From Collybiopsis luxurians FD-317 M1 (Eukaryota; Basidiomycota; Agaricomycetes; Agaricales; Omphalotaceae), in NCBI GenBank assembly GCA_000827265.1, contig KN834817.1, positions 264,653-294,002 on the forward strand: DNA of 29,350 bases. The letters run 5' to 3'. Made by a program: the position numbers and the translations under genes. The stretch's first letter is position 1. Every line of letters begins with the position of its first letter. Positions 20,101 to 29,350 of the stretch are shown here, one piece after another. A model generated the notes under the pieces. That model made no database searches, was not told the DNA's origin, and saw only the letters and a program-made list of their open reading frames with translations.

Positions 20101-20318
20101 ATAGTCCCACACAATTGTATTGGATTAATATTCATCACATGAACTCGGCGACTTTCAGAGCTCACCTTCACCAAAATTTTTGATTGGGAGAAAACCCTCT
20201 AGGGGTTAGATTCTTATCATCATTAACTGCCTTTCTACAACTTTACAGCCATGTTGAACTCGAACTGACTGACTAGATAGCTTCACAAAATAGAGGTGGT
20301 ATTAAAGTGAACTGCACC
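17116..20318 (+). mobile_element. TA-flanked DDE transposon, 3203 bp
   Basis: The left end TGGTGCAGTTCAC-CTATAGACCACC and the inverted right end TGGTGCAGTTCAC-TTTAATACCACC form a terminal repeat of about 25 bp (13 bp perfect). TA flanks both ends (17114-17115 and 20319-20320), the target duplication expected for Tc1/mariner/IS630-type elements. It encloses one transposase gene (next entry). It landed inside the eighth 23-bp unit of the outer element's right arm, so it is the younger insertion. Confidence 0.88.
17266..20039 (+). pseudogene. DDE-superfamily transposase (decayed)
   Basis: Starts MPRKKAATVYAA. Exons inferred: 17266-17676, then an intron ending TTTTGCAG at about 17724, then SEVEKFWNHFGIVRKQPK; a second intron (from 18351, GTGAGC, to TTGCAG at about 18429); then AAMFATDWGSRLVRHWVRDW, LSDPTAQEVICTYLCSNKW, LGLSLSSMHRLMLHEGFTFT, YFDGHKCPNVV and LVLVAHDEMVAQ (first Asp, 19024-19026). 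After an intron near 19235-19280 come IAVLLVDNSQGHS (second Asp, 19353-19355) and a Cys cluster CKKRCEEDATDCCARHI, then a last intron (about 19704-19755), then KYHCELNFIEYFWGTVKHWL (Glu, 19805-19807), ending KYKSHC and TGA at 20037. This matches a DDE endonuclease family widespread in Agaricomycetes. It is broken by TGA stops (17826, about 18531, about 18682, 19570, about 19677, about 19936) and by a frameshift near 18848. The DDE triad itself is preserved. Confidence 0.85.
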
Positions 20319-20319
20319 A

Positions 20320-20487
20320 TATAATTGGTGGGAAAGATAATGGTTATCTGGCCCGAAAGATTATAAATAACCGAGGTGAAAGATTATCTATATCTGGGTC
20401 AAAAGGATATTAATAACCGGGCCAAAAGGCCAATTTTATCTTATGAGAAAGATGACCTTAATCATGCGAGAAAAGGACCATTATGAA
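20320..20487 (-). repeat. Mirror 23-bp array in the right inverted repeat
   Basis: On the minus strand units 1-7 of the left array recur at 20487-20465, 20464-20442, 20441-20419, 20418-20396, 20395-20373, 20372-20350 and 20349-20327. Unit 8 is cut after its first seven bases (AATTATA), where the DDE transposon begins. Unit boundaries and order are the same as on the left. Confidence 0.8.
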
Positions 20488-20688
20488 CAAGGAAAACAAA
20501 CAAAATTGTTTGCGAGAAATGCTTTATTGTACTATGTCTTTTTCGGGCATTAAATTATGTAGTTTCCTTATGAAAAAGGATTCCAATTTCTCAGGGAAAA
20601 TGATTATTTGTTTTTAGAATTTCCCCTTACATTCTTCAGCCGCGAAATTCCTGTCAGTCAGGTGTGAGAATTTGGCCAATTTCCTAGG

Positions 20689-21099
20689 TGTCCTCAGACT
20701 TCTTGTACTTGTCTGGGCAAAAGATGCTTTTCCACTAGTCTTGTATACATCATAAAATGTCAAGAATGAATTGATCAGCTTAATTGGCTTTTTGGCTTAC
20801 CTACAAGTTACTCTGCCACCTGCCATATTCAAGTCCTTCCAAATACTAAATGATTATGCCCAGCCAGAGAGTCATTGCTAGACCTTCGGAGGCTTTAATT
20901 TGAGCATGATTAACTTGGAAAGAAGCAAAGTAAATAGTGATTTGCTGTTCCACACCCTGGAAATGTTAAATTTTTCTTCACTACTCTTTCGAGGAACTTG
21001 GCTCAAATGCATACCCAAAAGTATACTAAACTTCCATTTATCATATGATCCTTTGAATGATTACAGTGTGTGCTTCAAGTTCAAAGATTGGGAATAGAC
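20689..21099. other. No gene seen
   Basis: AT-rich flank to the right of the long-TIR element. Only frames of about 65 codons without recognisable motifs. CpG is still scarce here. Confidence 0.5.
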
Positions 21100-22650
21100 A
21101 AAAAATGGAGGTGCAAAGCACTGACTCGCGAGACTTGTCCGACTTGTCCTCCTTGCTCGAAACAGCGCACCGTGGATAAAAGGCTTCTTGCGGCTTGTTG
21201 CTTGAGCCGCTTTTTCATATTGAGTCAGCAAATTTTCGCAGGGTCGAGCAGGGTCAAGTTTGGCAAGTAAAACTGAATCAATTACGATGTGAGATTAATA
21301 GCCCACGTAAAGGATGACGCCCTTACCTTCACCCGCAATCACTGTTGTTTCTGAGTCTCTGTAAGGCGATACAAAATTAATTGAAATGTATGAGTTGGTA
21401 TACGCAGGATTGACGTACAGCATGTGCTGTATACCACTCATAATGAGTAAATCGACGAAGCAGTAGATAACGCTCGTCCCTATATACAGGCACTGTCAAG
21501 GGTCCCGTGGCCACCTTTTGGATTGATAAACGGAATCGATTCACTCGGCTATTCAGTCGCTGCTACTGCCATAGCTGTCAGATATCGTCTAGCTGTATTC
21601 TTCGTCTGCCAGACGGAGAAGAACGAAGTTCCGGAATGAACCTTGATTGTTTTGCGACTACAGCATGTGTCTCAACCGTTTCTAACCATTGACAAGCCGG
21701 AGAAATAGATGCCATTGAGCTGGTGCTATTGCTAGGCAGAATTGGTGTAAGTAATTTGAAACGCTGATTTTATAGGGTGCTTTACGCGAACGGCCTGAAC
21801 GCTTCGTTAGTGGCATGTGACATACCGCTTTGTCGATGACGCGTTCACGTTCTCGTCAACTTATCCTGAGACTCACCCCCGTCCTATGCAACAGCGCGCG
21901 TGGCCCACATCCTTTTGCTACGTCGCTACTGTGGCCATTGTCTTGACTCTTTGGTTATGACGATTCGGAATCACGTGCCTCAACGTCGCTCCCCTCCGTT
22001 CCGCTCCCCCCTCTCCTTCCTCAGTGCTGTCTCCACTAATTCTGCTGAAGCGCCCAAATTAGTTACTACAAACACGTCATCCACGGTATAGTCACAGCAA
22101 AATCATCCCCGAAGGCTATGAAAACATGAAGGAGGGCTCAGGGATGCTTGAAGACATTGACGAATCCTACGATCGATATTTTTGAGGGATATTGGAAGGA
22201 TTTTGAGCTTTGCAGGGTCTGTCAGGGCGCGGGGGAGGGGCTGATTGGGTCTGCGTTCGAATTTAGGACCTGGGACCTCAGCCGCTGAGGGCTTTTTGAA
22301 CCTTGGTACGTGGATCAGTTGCCCTCATATTCTGGCTATGTTGACCCTTACTAGGTTCTGCTGATTGTAGCAGCGGAAAAGCTCTCTCAACCCTAGTACT
22401 TGTGCTTGTTTGTAGAGGGCTTCCCTTTAAAATATAAAGGCAGCCTTTCGTTTCGCATTCAATAGAGAGCTTGAGGCTGGGAAGGAAAATTCGGGTTCAG
22501 ATATGTCTTGTCTGTGTCCTGTCTAGTCCCGTTCTCGTCATCGTCTTCCCTTCGTCATCAACCGTCACGGTGTAAGAGTCGTTAGCAGCACTTCCATTTC
22601 ATCTCCGGTACAGTTCCTCCCCGCCAATCATCTCCGTCTCCTCCGTTCTT

Positions 22651-22890
22651 ATGGAATCCATTTGCATTAAACTCGTCCCCTACCACCGCGTTGCCTCATG
22701 CCCATCGATATCTTCATCCATACTCATATTCGACCCTGCCTCTCCCGGAAACGCGACCTCGAAATCCAACGTCATACGTACTTTCCCCTTTCCCGGAACA
22801 TTTACGATATCCAGCTACTCCAACAAAATAATGTATTCCTGTATTAGCTCCACTATGTTGTCCGACTGTGTAACACTGGGTATATCTTGA
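22651..22890 (+). CDS. Hypothetical reading frame (possible exon)
   Basis: A 79-codon frame in the CpG-rich block, MESICIKLVPYHRVASC at its start and TFPFPGTFTISSYSN in its middle. It is followed within 150 bases by other open frames (23014-23400), so it may be an exon of a longer gene. No domain is recognised. There is no direct evidence that it is translated, and the opposite strand is also open over much of it. Confidence 0.25.
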   Translation: MESICIKLVPYHRVASCPSISSSILIFDPASPGNATSKSNVIRTFPFPGTFTISSYSNKIMYSCISSTMLSDCVTLGIS

Positions 22891-23013
22891 TACCACTCCT
22901 AGCGTGGAATTTTTGATAGGAGGTGTGAGAGGGACTGGAAAAGCAAGTTTGGTGTAACTGCTTTAACACCGGCGCGTCTCTCAGTCTGGTACTAAGTCGG
23001 TCAGCTACTCGAC

Positions 23014-23400
23014 GTGTATCGCTACGTCACTACCGCCATCGCCACCGCCCATGACAATGGCCACTCAGAAGGTATTATCTGCATCGAGGTTGTGTTCTCC
23101 TCATCCCGCTCGCTCCTTTATCTTACTCCTTCTGCACTTTCCTGTATCAAGATTTGTGCCTCGTTATGTGGGGGAGGCATAAAGAGCTCGGTGGATAGAC
23201 GGAAGGAGGTCACAAATCCTTTGAAGGTTGTCTGTAAAGATATCTGGATTGCGACGTATTTGAAGCAACCTTTGGGAGCAATTTGTTCGGGGGAGATTGA
23301 CGAGAGAAGAAGTGGGCGCGAAGAACTTTGGGAAGAGGTGGCGGTGGAAGATTCCCTGATCTTGAGTATGTGCGCTCTATCTATTTACGCTCTATTGTAG
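23014..23400 (+). CDS. Hypothetical reading frame (possible exon)
   Basis: A 128-codon frame, the longest in the CpG-rich block. Residues 15-30 (NGHSEGIICIEVVFSS) and 60-128 (mixed charged, VCKDIWIATYLKQPLG, ELWEEVAVEDSLIL) look like globular protein rather than low-complexity sequence. A splice-like GTAGGTTACT...CTACAG follows directly at 23398-23424, so the frame could be an exon whose continuation lies around 23425-23600. I do not recognise the family. Confidence 0.3.
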   Translation: MYRYVTTAIATAHDNGHSEGIICIEVVFSSSRSLLYLTPSALSCIKICASLCGGGIKSSVDRRKEVTNPLKVVCKDIWIATYLKQPLGAICSGEIDERRSGREELWEEVAVEDSLILSMCALSIYALL

Positions 23401-24552
23401 GTTACTCATTCTTACTGTCTACAGATGCGGTAATGACCTGCGAGAATGGTACGAAGAACAAGATGCGCGCAAGGACGCCGTTGCAAGCTTATTTCACCAA
23501 GACGCAGGGACAACTTTTTATTTGTGCGTTCAGTTTAGGTGATATAAAGTTTGGGAACGAAGATACGTCCCCGCTCAAGCCAAGTTTCGTTGTGCCGTCT
23601 CCGACCCCACCAAATTTGTCCAGCTCCTCCTCAAAACCTGTGTCCCCACCGCCGCCACCGTCTTCTCCCCACACCGACACCTACCTCTCCTGCTAGAACA
23701 AATGCGAGCACGAACGGATACAGAAGCACAAGTTCTGTTACCAAGAACCACGAGTAATGCTGGGACGAGTACAAAGGAGATGGGATGGAAAATGGGAGGA
23801 TAGACGAGCAAAGTGAAGGGATTGGGCAACGGAATGCGGAAAATGCGAACGAGGATGGGGCTGAGCACAAGGAGGAATCGCACACAACCTATTGGACTCA
23901 TACCCGCTTCCGGCCTAGCCCATGGGGGATATATGAGTAGCTTCAGCCGAAGAGCTGGACGAGATGTGTATCGTCACTAGTATTAGCTTTTCAAGTACTA
24001 AACCGATTTCTCTATCCTCTCATGTTTCCAAGTTGGATGGACAGAGCTTCTTCGCTTCTTCGGATGTCATTCTAGCCGAGCAGTTCGATCATTGTAGCTT
24101 GGATATTAATTCCTGTCAAGTCGCCGTCAAGTTCAACAGTATGATAACAATGAAAACTCCGCCAGTTACTTAATGGCATATTCTTCGCTTGAGCCTTTGT
24201 TACGTTGTAATCAGGAAGATATGGAGTCATAGACATGTGTTTTGTGTAAAGAACCGATTATGGGCCTAGTTTATTGTATACTTAGTTTTGAAGCTAAGTT
24301 CAGCCCAGGTTGTGCATCATGCATTGGATCTCTCAGTTCATTAGTTCAATTCCCAATTTAGTGCATGGCATTTTTGCGCTTTAGTTCTGATGTAGCCAGC
24401 CACTAAAAATGGCAGCGCGTTACTAAACTTACTTCTAGAACTATTCAGTAATTTCTACTTCCTAGTTGTTTGCATCGGTGACACAAAGCCTGTGCTGGTG
24501 CTTCACTAAAAAGAATGTACAGTCAATAATTGAGTACACTCTTAAGGTTGGT

Positions 24553-25435
24553 TCTTCGCTCTAAAGCATAAAAGTACTGGTGGAAATTCCTGATTGCACC
24601 GACAACCACTGTGGTGGAGTAATAGAAGATCACTGGTGCTGTGACCCTAAAGGTTGGGGCAACCACACTTGCCTCATGAGCAAATCCCATGCTTGCAGTG
24701 ACCTCGAGGTCCCTTTTACCTCAGTTACCACCATCATTGTCCATCTCGAATACCTGGCCTCCCTACCTCCTGTGATTGGGTTCATACCTGTGTAAATACC
24801 ATAAGCATAGCTCGGCTGACTTGCTGATGCTGAACATAGAATGAAGAAACGAAAATTTATTACACAGCATGGTCCAAGGCCTAAGTCTACATGCATGTAG
24901 CTTGGACCAAAGGCGCCTCGGCGGTACTAGTATTACCGCGGGGCCGAATAAACATTGCAAGGATACTTGAACACATCTCCATTGCTATGCCGCGCACAGT
25001 GTTTACATATTAAGTTTTGAAAGCCGTGAATGAGACTCATTGAATGTGCTATACACTATTCTACCAGCCGAACGATTGACTCTAGCCTCGTTTTCGCTAT
25101 CTAAAGCTTCCAGCCAGATCTTGATGTCCAAGCCATTCTAAATCGGCAACCTTCTCGCGCAATCTTCAATCCTCAAATGACTAGCACACCTTTTCATCTT
25201 GCAGACCCCACATCAAGCAAGCAAGCATCAAATGAGTTGACGATATTGAAGGAAGAATTTTAATTGGCAAGGACATAGTCACCAATCTGGTAAGTAATGT
25301 GCAGTCACGACATATAAGACATTGTGAATGGTGCTAATCAGTCCAATGATAGGCTATAGCTGAATTTGCAGCTGAATCGTCCTTTTTAAAGCATGAAGTT
25401 GAGGCTAGCAAAATTATCCTTCGAGTTCAACCATC
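24553..25435. other. No gene; upstream region of the P450
   Basis: Short frames on both strands (71 codons plus at 24580, 88 codons minus at 24896) overlap each other and show no motif. The last 100 bases before 25436 include TTTTTAAA at about 25382-25390, a possible core-promoter element, but I would not insist on it. Confidence 0.35.
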
Positions 25436-27970
25436 ATGTCCCACAATTCTCCAAGTAAACTTTTCCCAAATTCCTTTTCCATCTCTCCTCTTACTGTCGT
25501 TCTAATTGGTGAGATCATCTTTCTCATCTTTGCAGGTTGGAGTTACCGAAATCAAGCTTGCCTAGGGCTTACTGTATACTGGGTTTTGTATAAATTGTTC
25601 TTCTATCCTCTGTTTTTCTCTCCTATTCGGAATGTACCTGGTCCTCCACTAGGTTATCCTCTCTGGGGCCAGGGTGGGAAAGCTGTGCCTTTTCAGTTAG
25701 GACTCCAGCAGCAAGAGTGGGCCAAGCAATATGGCAGCGTAGTACGCGTTGTTGGCCCTATTGGAGACGAAGCAGTCTTGTTCTTGAGGCCAGAAGCTTT
25801 GCACAAGATAATGGTCAAGGATTGGTTAGATTACCCCCGAGTACGTGTGATGTTACTTTTGATGTTGACTGGGGAGATCAGAACCTAAATGTTGCTAGCC
25901 CAACTTTGTTAGGAAGTTCCTGAGTCACATCACTAGCAATGGCTTGTTCGCTGTAACAGGAGATGAGCATCTGCAGATGAGGAAAGCAATGAGTCCTGCA
26001 TTTTCTATCTCAAATCTAACGGCACGTAGGTATATTTAAATCTGTAAGTAAGACTGTCATTCAAATTTCATGCATAGAAACAGACATGTATCATGGTGTC
26101 ATCCAAGGGCAAGTAATAGCTTGGACAGCTCGGCTTCTACACTTACCCACCGTTCTTCAGACTCGTGGATATTTTGGCATCGCAAGTTGATGAAAAAGAG
26201 GGAAAGATAATCCAGATGAATAAATGGAGTACGTTTTCCCCTTTTACAAACCCCTTGGGAGCATTGGCTCAGACTGGATGAGCAGTGAACAAAGTCACTC
26301 TAGACATCATATGCGAGACAGGCTTTGGTTGTAGAATAGACTCGCTTCATAATCCACACAACGAACTTGTGGAAGCTTTTGAGCATCTTTCAAGCCTCCA
26401 ATCAGGCGAGCAATCTTGGCTTCATCCCCAATCACATCTGTATAAGCCTGACAGTCTAATTAGACACAGACCTCTTCAGCTTCATTGGGGCCCTAATCAT
26501 TCCTGGCATGTCTAAGTTCCTTCAAACAGAATTTGCCTACCGTCATCGGCACATTTTCTCTCACATCAAGCTTTTTGCATCTCTGACAACCATGATTGGT
26601 TCGATACATACTATTAAACGCATCTCGGCCCAGATGCTTCAAGAAAAAATAAAGGAATCTATCGAATTAGGTATGGCGGAAGGTGACTCGGAGCGCTCTG
26701 AAAAAAAAAATATCATGAGTATCCTGATGAGGGCACGCACAAGAGAGGTTGGAAATAGGTACAGAATGAGTGATGAGGCAATGATGGCTCAAGTGGTATG
26801 AATTCTTTACGTTCAGCGTTTCCTCCGATACTTAATTTTGATCCTCAGTTGACTTTCTTGGTTGCTGGACATGGGGTAAGATCCAGAGCCTTCCCGAATC
26901 CTAATTTTACACATTCTAACCATGAACATAGACAATATCTTGTAAATTCCGGGTGATTTCCATCATCTGGTCTTCAGGACTAACAAATGTGTGTGCGCAT
27001 ATTTTTCAGCAAGTCTCCTTTGGGTACATTTATCTTCTGTCAACATAAACACGCTTTACTGAAGATTTGTGCTTCACAGACACTCTGGCTGCTATCCAAA
27101 GACATTCCCAGTCAAGAGAAGCTCCGTGCAGAAGTCACCCCTTTCTATACTCAAAATCCTCATCTTGACTACAAGTCTTTGCAAGCTCTACAATGGCTGA
27201 ATTGCGTAGTGTAAGTTAATCACTGAGCCTCAATTCCTCTAGCATAACATGAAAATGTTGCAGTATGGAAAGTCTTCGATTAAGGCCTCCTGTTCCTGTT
27301 ACCATTCGCGAGGCGACCAAATCGGATTATGTCGATGGAACCTACATCCAGAAAGGGACACTTTTGTGGATCCCGGTGTGATAAATAAGTTTCGTTTCTC
27401 TTTACAGCTTGCCTGATATCATGCTTCCTGCATAGATTCAAGTTATAAACACTTGGAAGGAAGTTTGGGGTGATGATGCGGAAGTGTGAGTCCGATCTTC
27501 TTTCATCTCTGTTACTCCGACTCTTAACAGACCTGTTTCTGTTTCTTTGGTAAACTCGATACAGATTTCGGCCCCATAGATGGCTAGACCTGCCAAAGAA
27601 CTATAACTCAACCTTTTCCACCTTTTCGTTCATTGCCGGGCATCATGCGTGTATCGGAAAGACTATGGCTATTATTGAGATGAAGGCGGTCCTCGTGTAA
27701 GTTTTTTCTGTTAAACCTCCTTAGAAGAAGGAAAGAAGACACTGAATATGTATGCCCACACAGTGCTTTGATTGCAAACTTCACTTTTGAGCCTGTATCC
27801 GAGGGACAGGAAGTGCAACCAACTGTTACTCTCCCCATGAGTGCATTTTTAGTTTTTATTACCATCTCTTATTTCACTTACTGATCCGAGTATGTATGTT
27901 AGGACCTGCTGGTGAGATGCCTTTGAGGGTGAAGCGCATCTATAACTGCAACCCTATTCTTTCCACCTGA
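25436..27970 (+). CDS. Cytochrome P450 monooxygenase, many exons, integrity doubtful
   Basis: A haem-thiolate oxygenase anchored in the ER. Exon 1 (25436-25840) has a hydrophobic N-terminus (about residues 20-55), then the proline hinge NVPGPP (25631-25648). Later exons by splice phase: 25917-26025 (GLFAVTGDEHLQMRKAMSPA), 26078-26108, 26161-26228, 26286-about 26430, about 26466-26795, 26849-26875 (TFLVAGHG, helix I), 26932-about 26941, about 27077-27210, 27264-27375 (ESLRLRPP, the ExxR motif, Glu 27268), 27436-27485, 27565-27696 (FRPHRW and haem loop FIAGHHACIGK, Cys 27650-27652), 27764-27840, 27903-27970, stop TGA. Ten junctions close in phase. Two do not: a frame change near 26430-26466 and another at 26940-27077, where the helix I motif also reads AGHGT instead of the usual AGHETT. 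So it is either a recently damaged gene or one whose splicing I have not solved. Substrate unknown. The region contains more CpG than the transposon zone. Confidence 0.8.
26109..26160 (+). other. Candidate GC-AG intron in the P450 gene
   Basis: The donor is GCAAGT, the standard form of a GC donor, and the acceptor is TTCTTCAG. Splicing joins ATC CAA GG with A CTC GTG GAT, giving IQGLVDILASQ, which fits the family. The nearby GT (26113) would put the next exon out of phase. Confidence 0.55.
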
Positions 27971-29288
27971 GTGCACACAAAGTCACTTTTTTTCCAACTT
28001 TTTCTGATTTAATGAAGTTATGGAAAAGTTACTTGCAAATAACTTTTTTTACTGCACTTGACTTATGGGATGGGCCATCGCGTGTGGCGTGTACGAGTCT
28101 GAATATGAAAACGGACAGCAATTCACATGTATATAGGTAGCAATATATACAGTATGCAGTTACAGCTGTTAAACAACAATGCCCTAATTCATGAAAGCTG
28201 TCTAACAGTTACATCCCTACCCCTCCTAGTCAAACTATGCTACAAAGATGGGAATAAGCCAGACAAATGGCCCTGCGCAGTGTCAGGTATCAGTGTGTTT
28301 AATAAAACTACCTGGGTTCAGTTAGGCAGGTGCGTTAGAGGTGGTTTTGTAATGACACAAGGCACTAACTAGGACTGTGAGTTCATTTGGCCTTTAAAGT
28401 ATTCAGTGGGGGTAATTCAGTATTGGTAAGCTATAGATTGGTTGGTACTGGTGTTTGGTGACAGTAACTTGACTTGGTGGACTTTCTTTAATATATAACT
28501 TTCAGAAACTGGTAAATGTGAGCCTGAAACAACTGACTGCCCTGGGACTAGCTTGCTTAGACTATAATAAACTTGACAGTGTAAAATGGTAGCTCAAACT
28601 ACTAGCCTCTTGGTGGATCTAGCTAGCTTAAACAATAGAACTTGACTCAGACTTTGACTTTAGTACTTAAATCTAACCAACTTGCACAACTGGATTCATT
28701 GATACAGCTTGCACAGAGCTCTTAGAAGGTAAGTGCAAGGTAAAACTTTCTTTAGAGCGGTACATAAAAGTGGGGGGATTAATTGCTTAAGGCTAAAAAT
28801 CCCCAAGTATTTATATTACAAAATTATATTACTTCCTGTTTAAGCAATTTGACTCATAATGACTTCAATTGACTCTAGTTGACTCCACCTAAAATTTTCA
28901 AAAGCTTCATTAGCCTTTTATAGTATCCATGACTCATTTTAGTATGACCTGAGCTCTATGAGTAAGCAGAATAATCTTAATTCTCCTACCTTATCTTATC
29001 AGAGAGCTCTCTGGAGATCTTTACTCTCTGAAAATATTTCTAATAATTATTTAATTATTCACCAGTAATTTCTTGAAACAGGAGTGGTTCCTGACAATGC
29101 CAAGGGTAAATCCTATCTCCCACCTATCTCTAACTTCATGGCCTCCTACCAAGAGGGTGAAGACCTCAGGAAATAGCTCATCTCTAGCATTGTGTCATCT
29201 CTCAAATGGTGGCTCAATGTTTTGCAGGATCCCAACTGCTATTGCCAACTACACCCACTGGGGCCTCTACAGGATCATGGCCTATATG
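27971..29288. other. No confident gene; repeat-derived flank
   Basis: Contains the less-decayed copy of the dispersed repeat (28071-28100) and then AT-rich sequence with no long frame. Near 29090-29160 one frame reads DNAKGKSYLPPISNFMASYQ and then EGEDLR before TAG. This looks protein-like and may be a piece of a gene or transposon interrupted by the MITE at 29289, but I cannot place it. Confidence 0.35.
28071..28100 (+). repeat. Dispersed repeat, CpG-retaining copy
   Basis: TGGGCCATCGCG, then TGTGGCGTGTACGAGTCTG. Compare 6091-6129, where the CpGs are TG or CA. This copy sits on the right side of the window, outside the CpG-depleted zone. Confidence 0.5.
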
Positions 29289-29350
29289 CATCAGGAAAAG
29301 TCCCTTAAGTCCAGGTTGCCCAGAGATACCCCCCAAATCCTGAATAGCCT
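29289..29350 (+). repeat. Third copy of the CATCAGG MITE, cut by the window edge
   Basis: Begins CATCAGGAAAAGTCCCTTAA and continues through GGTTGCCCAGAGATACCCCC to CTGAATAGCCT at the last base. It matches the inverse of 11831-11898 almost base for base, including the inner CTGAATAGCCT, so the left-hand MITE piece at 11734-11898 preserves genuine element interior. Confidence 0.8.

Larger units (their letters stand above)
16291..20688. mobile_element. Long-terminal-inverted-repeat DNA element, interrupted by a DDE transposon
   Basis: 16353-16699 and 20319-20666 are inverted copies of each other over about 347 bp with few differences. Shared words include CACACCTGACTGACAGGAAT, AAACTACATAATTTAATGCC and CAAACAATTTTGTTTGTTTT. 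Beyond this core both sides continue with CCTAGGAATTGGCC (16291) and CCTAGGAAATTGGCC (inverted, up to 20688), the left side having about 45 extra bases. Without the inner transposon the element would be about 1.2 kb and has no coding frame, so it is probably non-autonomous. Flanking target duplications were not clear. Most differences between the two arms are CpG to TpG/CpA. Confidence 0.75.
21100..25000. other. CpG-richer single-copy-like region, no gene identified
   Basis: From about 21120 the sequence changes: CpG becomes common (for example at 21780-21910 and 22560-22800), and GC content rises. It looks like host sequence rather than transposon debris. Several short frames are open (21507-21692, 22651-22890, 23014-23400 and 23328-23696, all plus; complementary minus frames at 23575-23901 are low-complexity shadows). 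GT...AG pairs are present, so a spliced or decaying gene is possible. At 22910-22950 one frame reads LIGGVRGTGKASL, near a P-loop but with Ala where Ser/Thr is needed. I cannot name a protein family. Confidence 0.45.

Noticed and set aside
22910..22950. GGVRGTGKAS as a functional P-loop ATPase
   Set aside because: The Ser/Thr after Lys is Ala, the frame closes within a few codons, and no Walker B or other ATPase motif is nearby.
23575..23901. Minus-strand frames of 84-108 codons rich in Ser, Pro, Leu and Val
   Set aside because: They are complements of CT-rich plus-strand sequence, overlap one another in different phases, and look like low-complexity shadows.
29289..29350. TCAGGAAAA after an A as a Helitron 5' terminus (A|TC)
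   Set aside because: The same terminus occurs in inverted orientation on both sides of the split ankyrin repeat, so it is a terminal inverted repeat. No hairpin with CTRR was found.

Overview
The window looks like nuclear DNA of a filamentous fungus, most likely a basidiomycete. Coding segments are split by short (about 50-75 nt) GT-AG introns. The recognisable proteins are a multi-exon membrane cytochrome P450, a NACHT-ankyrin NLR, a Helitron Rep/helicase and a DDE transposase, all of types that are common in Agaricomycetes. There is no bacterial gene organisation, and I saw no rRNA, tRNA or CRISPR array.

Layout. About 0-20.7 kb is a graveyard of transposable elements with very few CpG dinucleotides: a PIF1-like helicase remnant (331-1431, +); the N-terminal half of a Helitron Rep protein (about 3480-5511, +); a piece of a small inverted-repeat element; two ankyrin repeats (+); the C-terminal half of the Helitron protein, with Rep, PIF1 helicase and a cysteine-peptidase-like domain, on the minus strand (11733-6790); the other piece of the small element; and an NLR pseudogene on the minus strand (about 15.86-11.9 kb) split by a 739-bp hAT-type element. 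Next comes an element with long terminal inverted repeats (16291-20688), built on arrays of 23-bp units, into which a 3.2-kb TA-flanked DDE transposon (17116-20318) has jumped. About 21.1-25 kb is richer in CpG, with no gene I can name. A cytochrome P450 gene lies at 25436-27970 (+). The remainder is repeat-derived sequence ending in a third copy of the small element.

Main result. Inverting the segment between 5511 and 11734 would repair two unrelated genes at once: the Helitron gene is rejoined exactly at its HUH motif (LTL + HLHG), and the NLR ankyrin repeat is rejoined in frame (GGKV + TIVNFLLENG) once the small element and its 2-bp duplication are removed. I infer a single inversion of about 6.2 kb, with one break inside a MITE sitting in the NLR and the other in the Helitron gene.

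A second theme is mutation of CpG to TpG/CpA. The Helitron reading frame is continuous over about 7 kb but is broken by some 19 stops, of which 17 are TGA, several at positions where the family has arginine. Diverged repeat copies differ at CpG sites in the same way. Work was by eye and by family knowledge; no searches were run.
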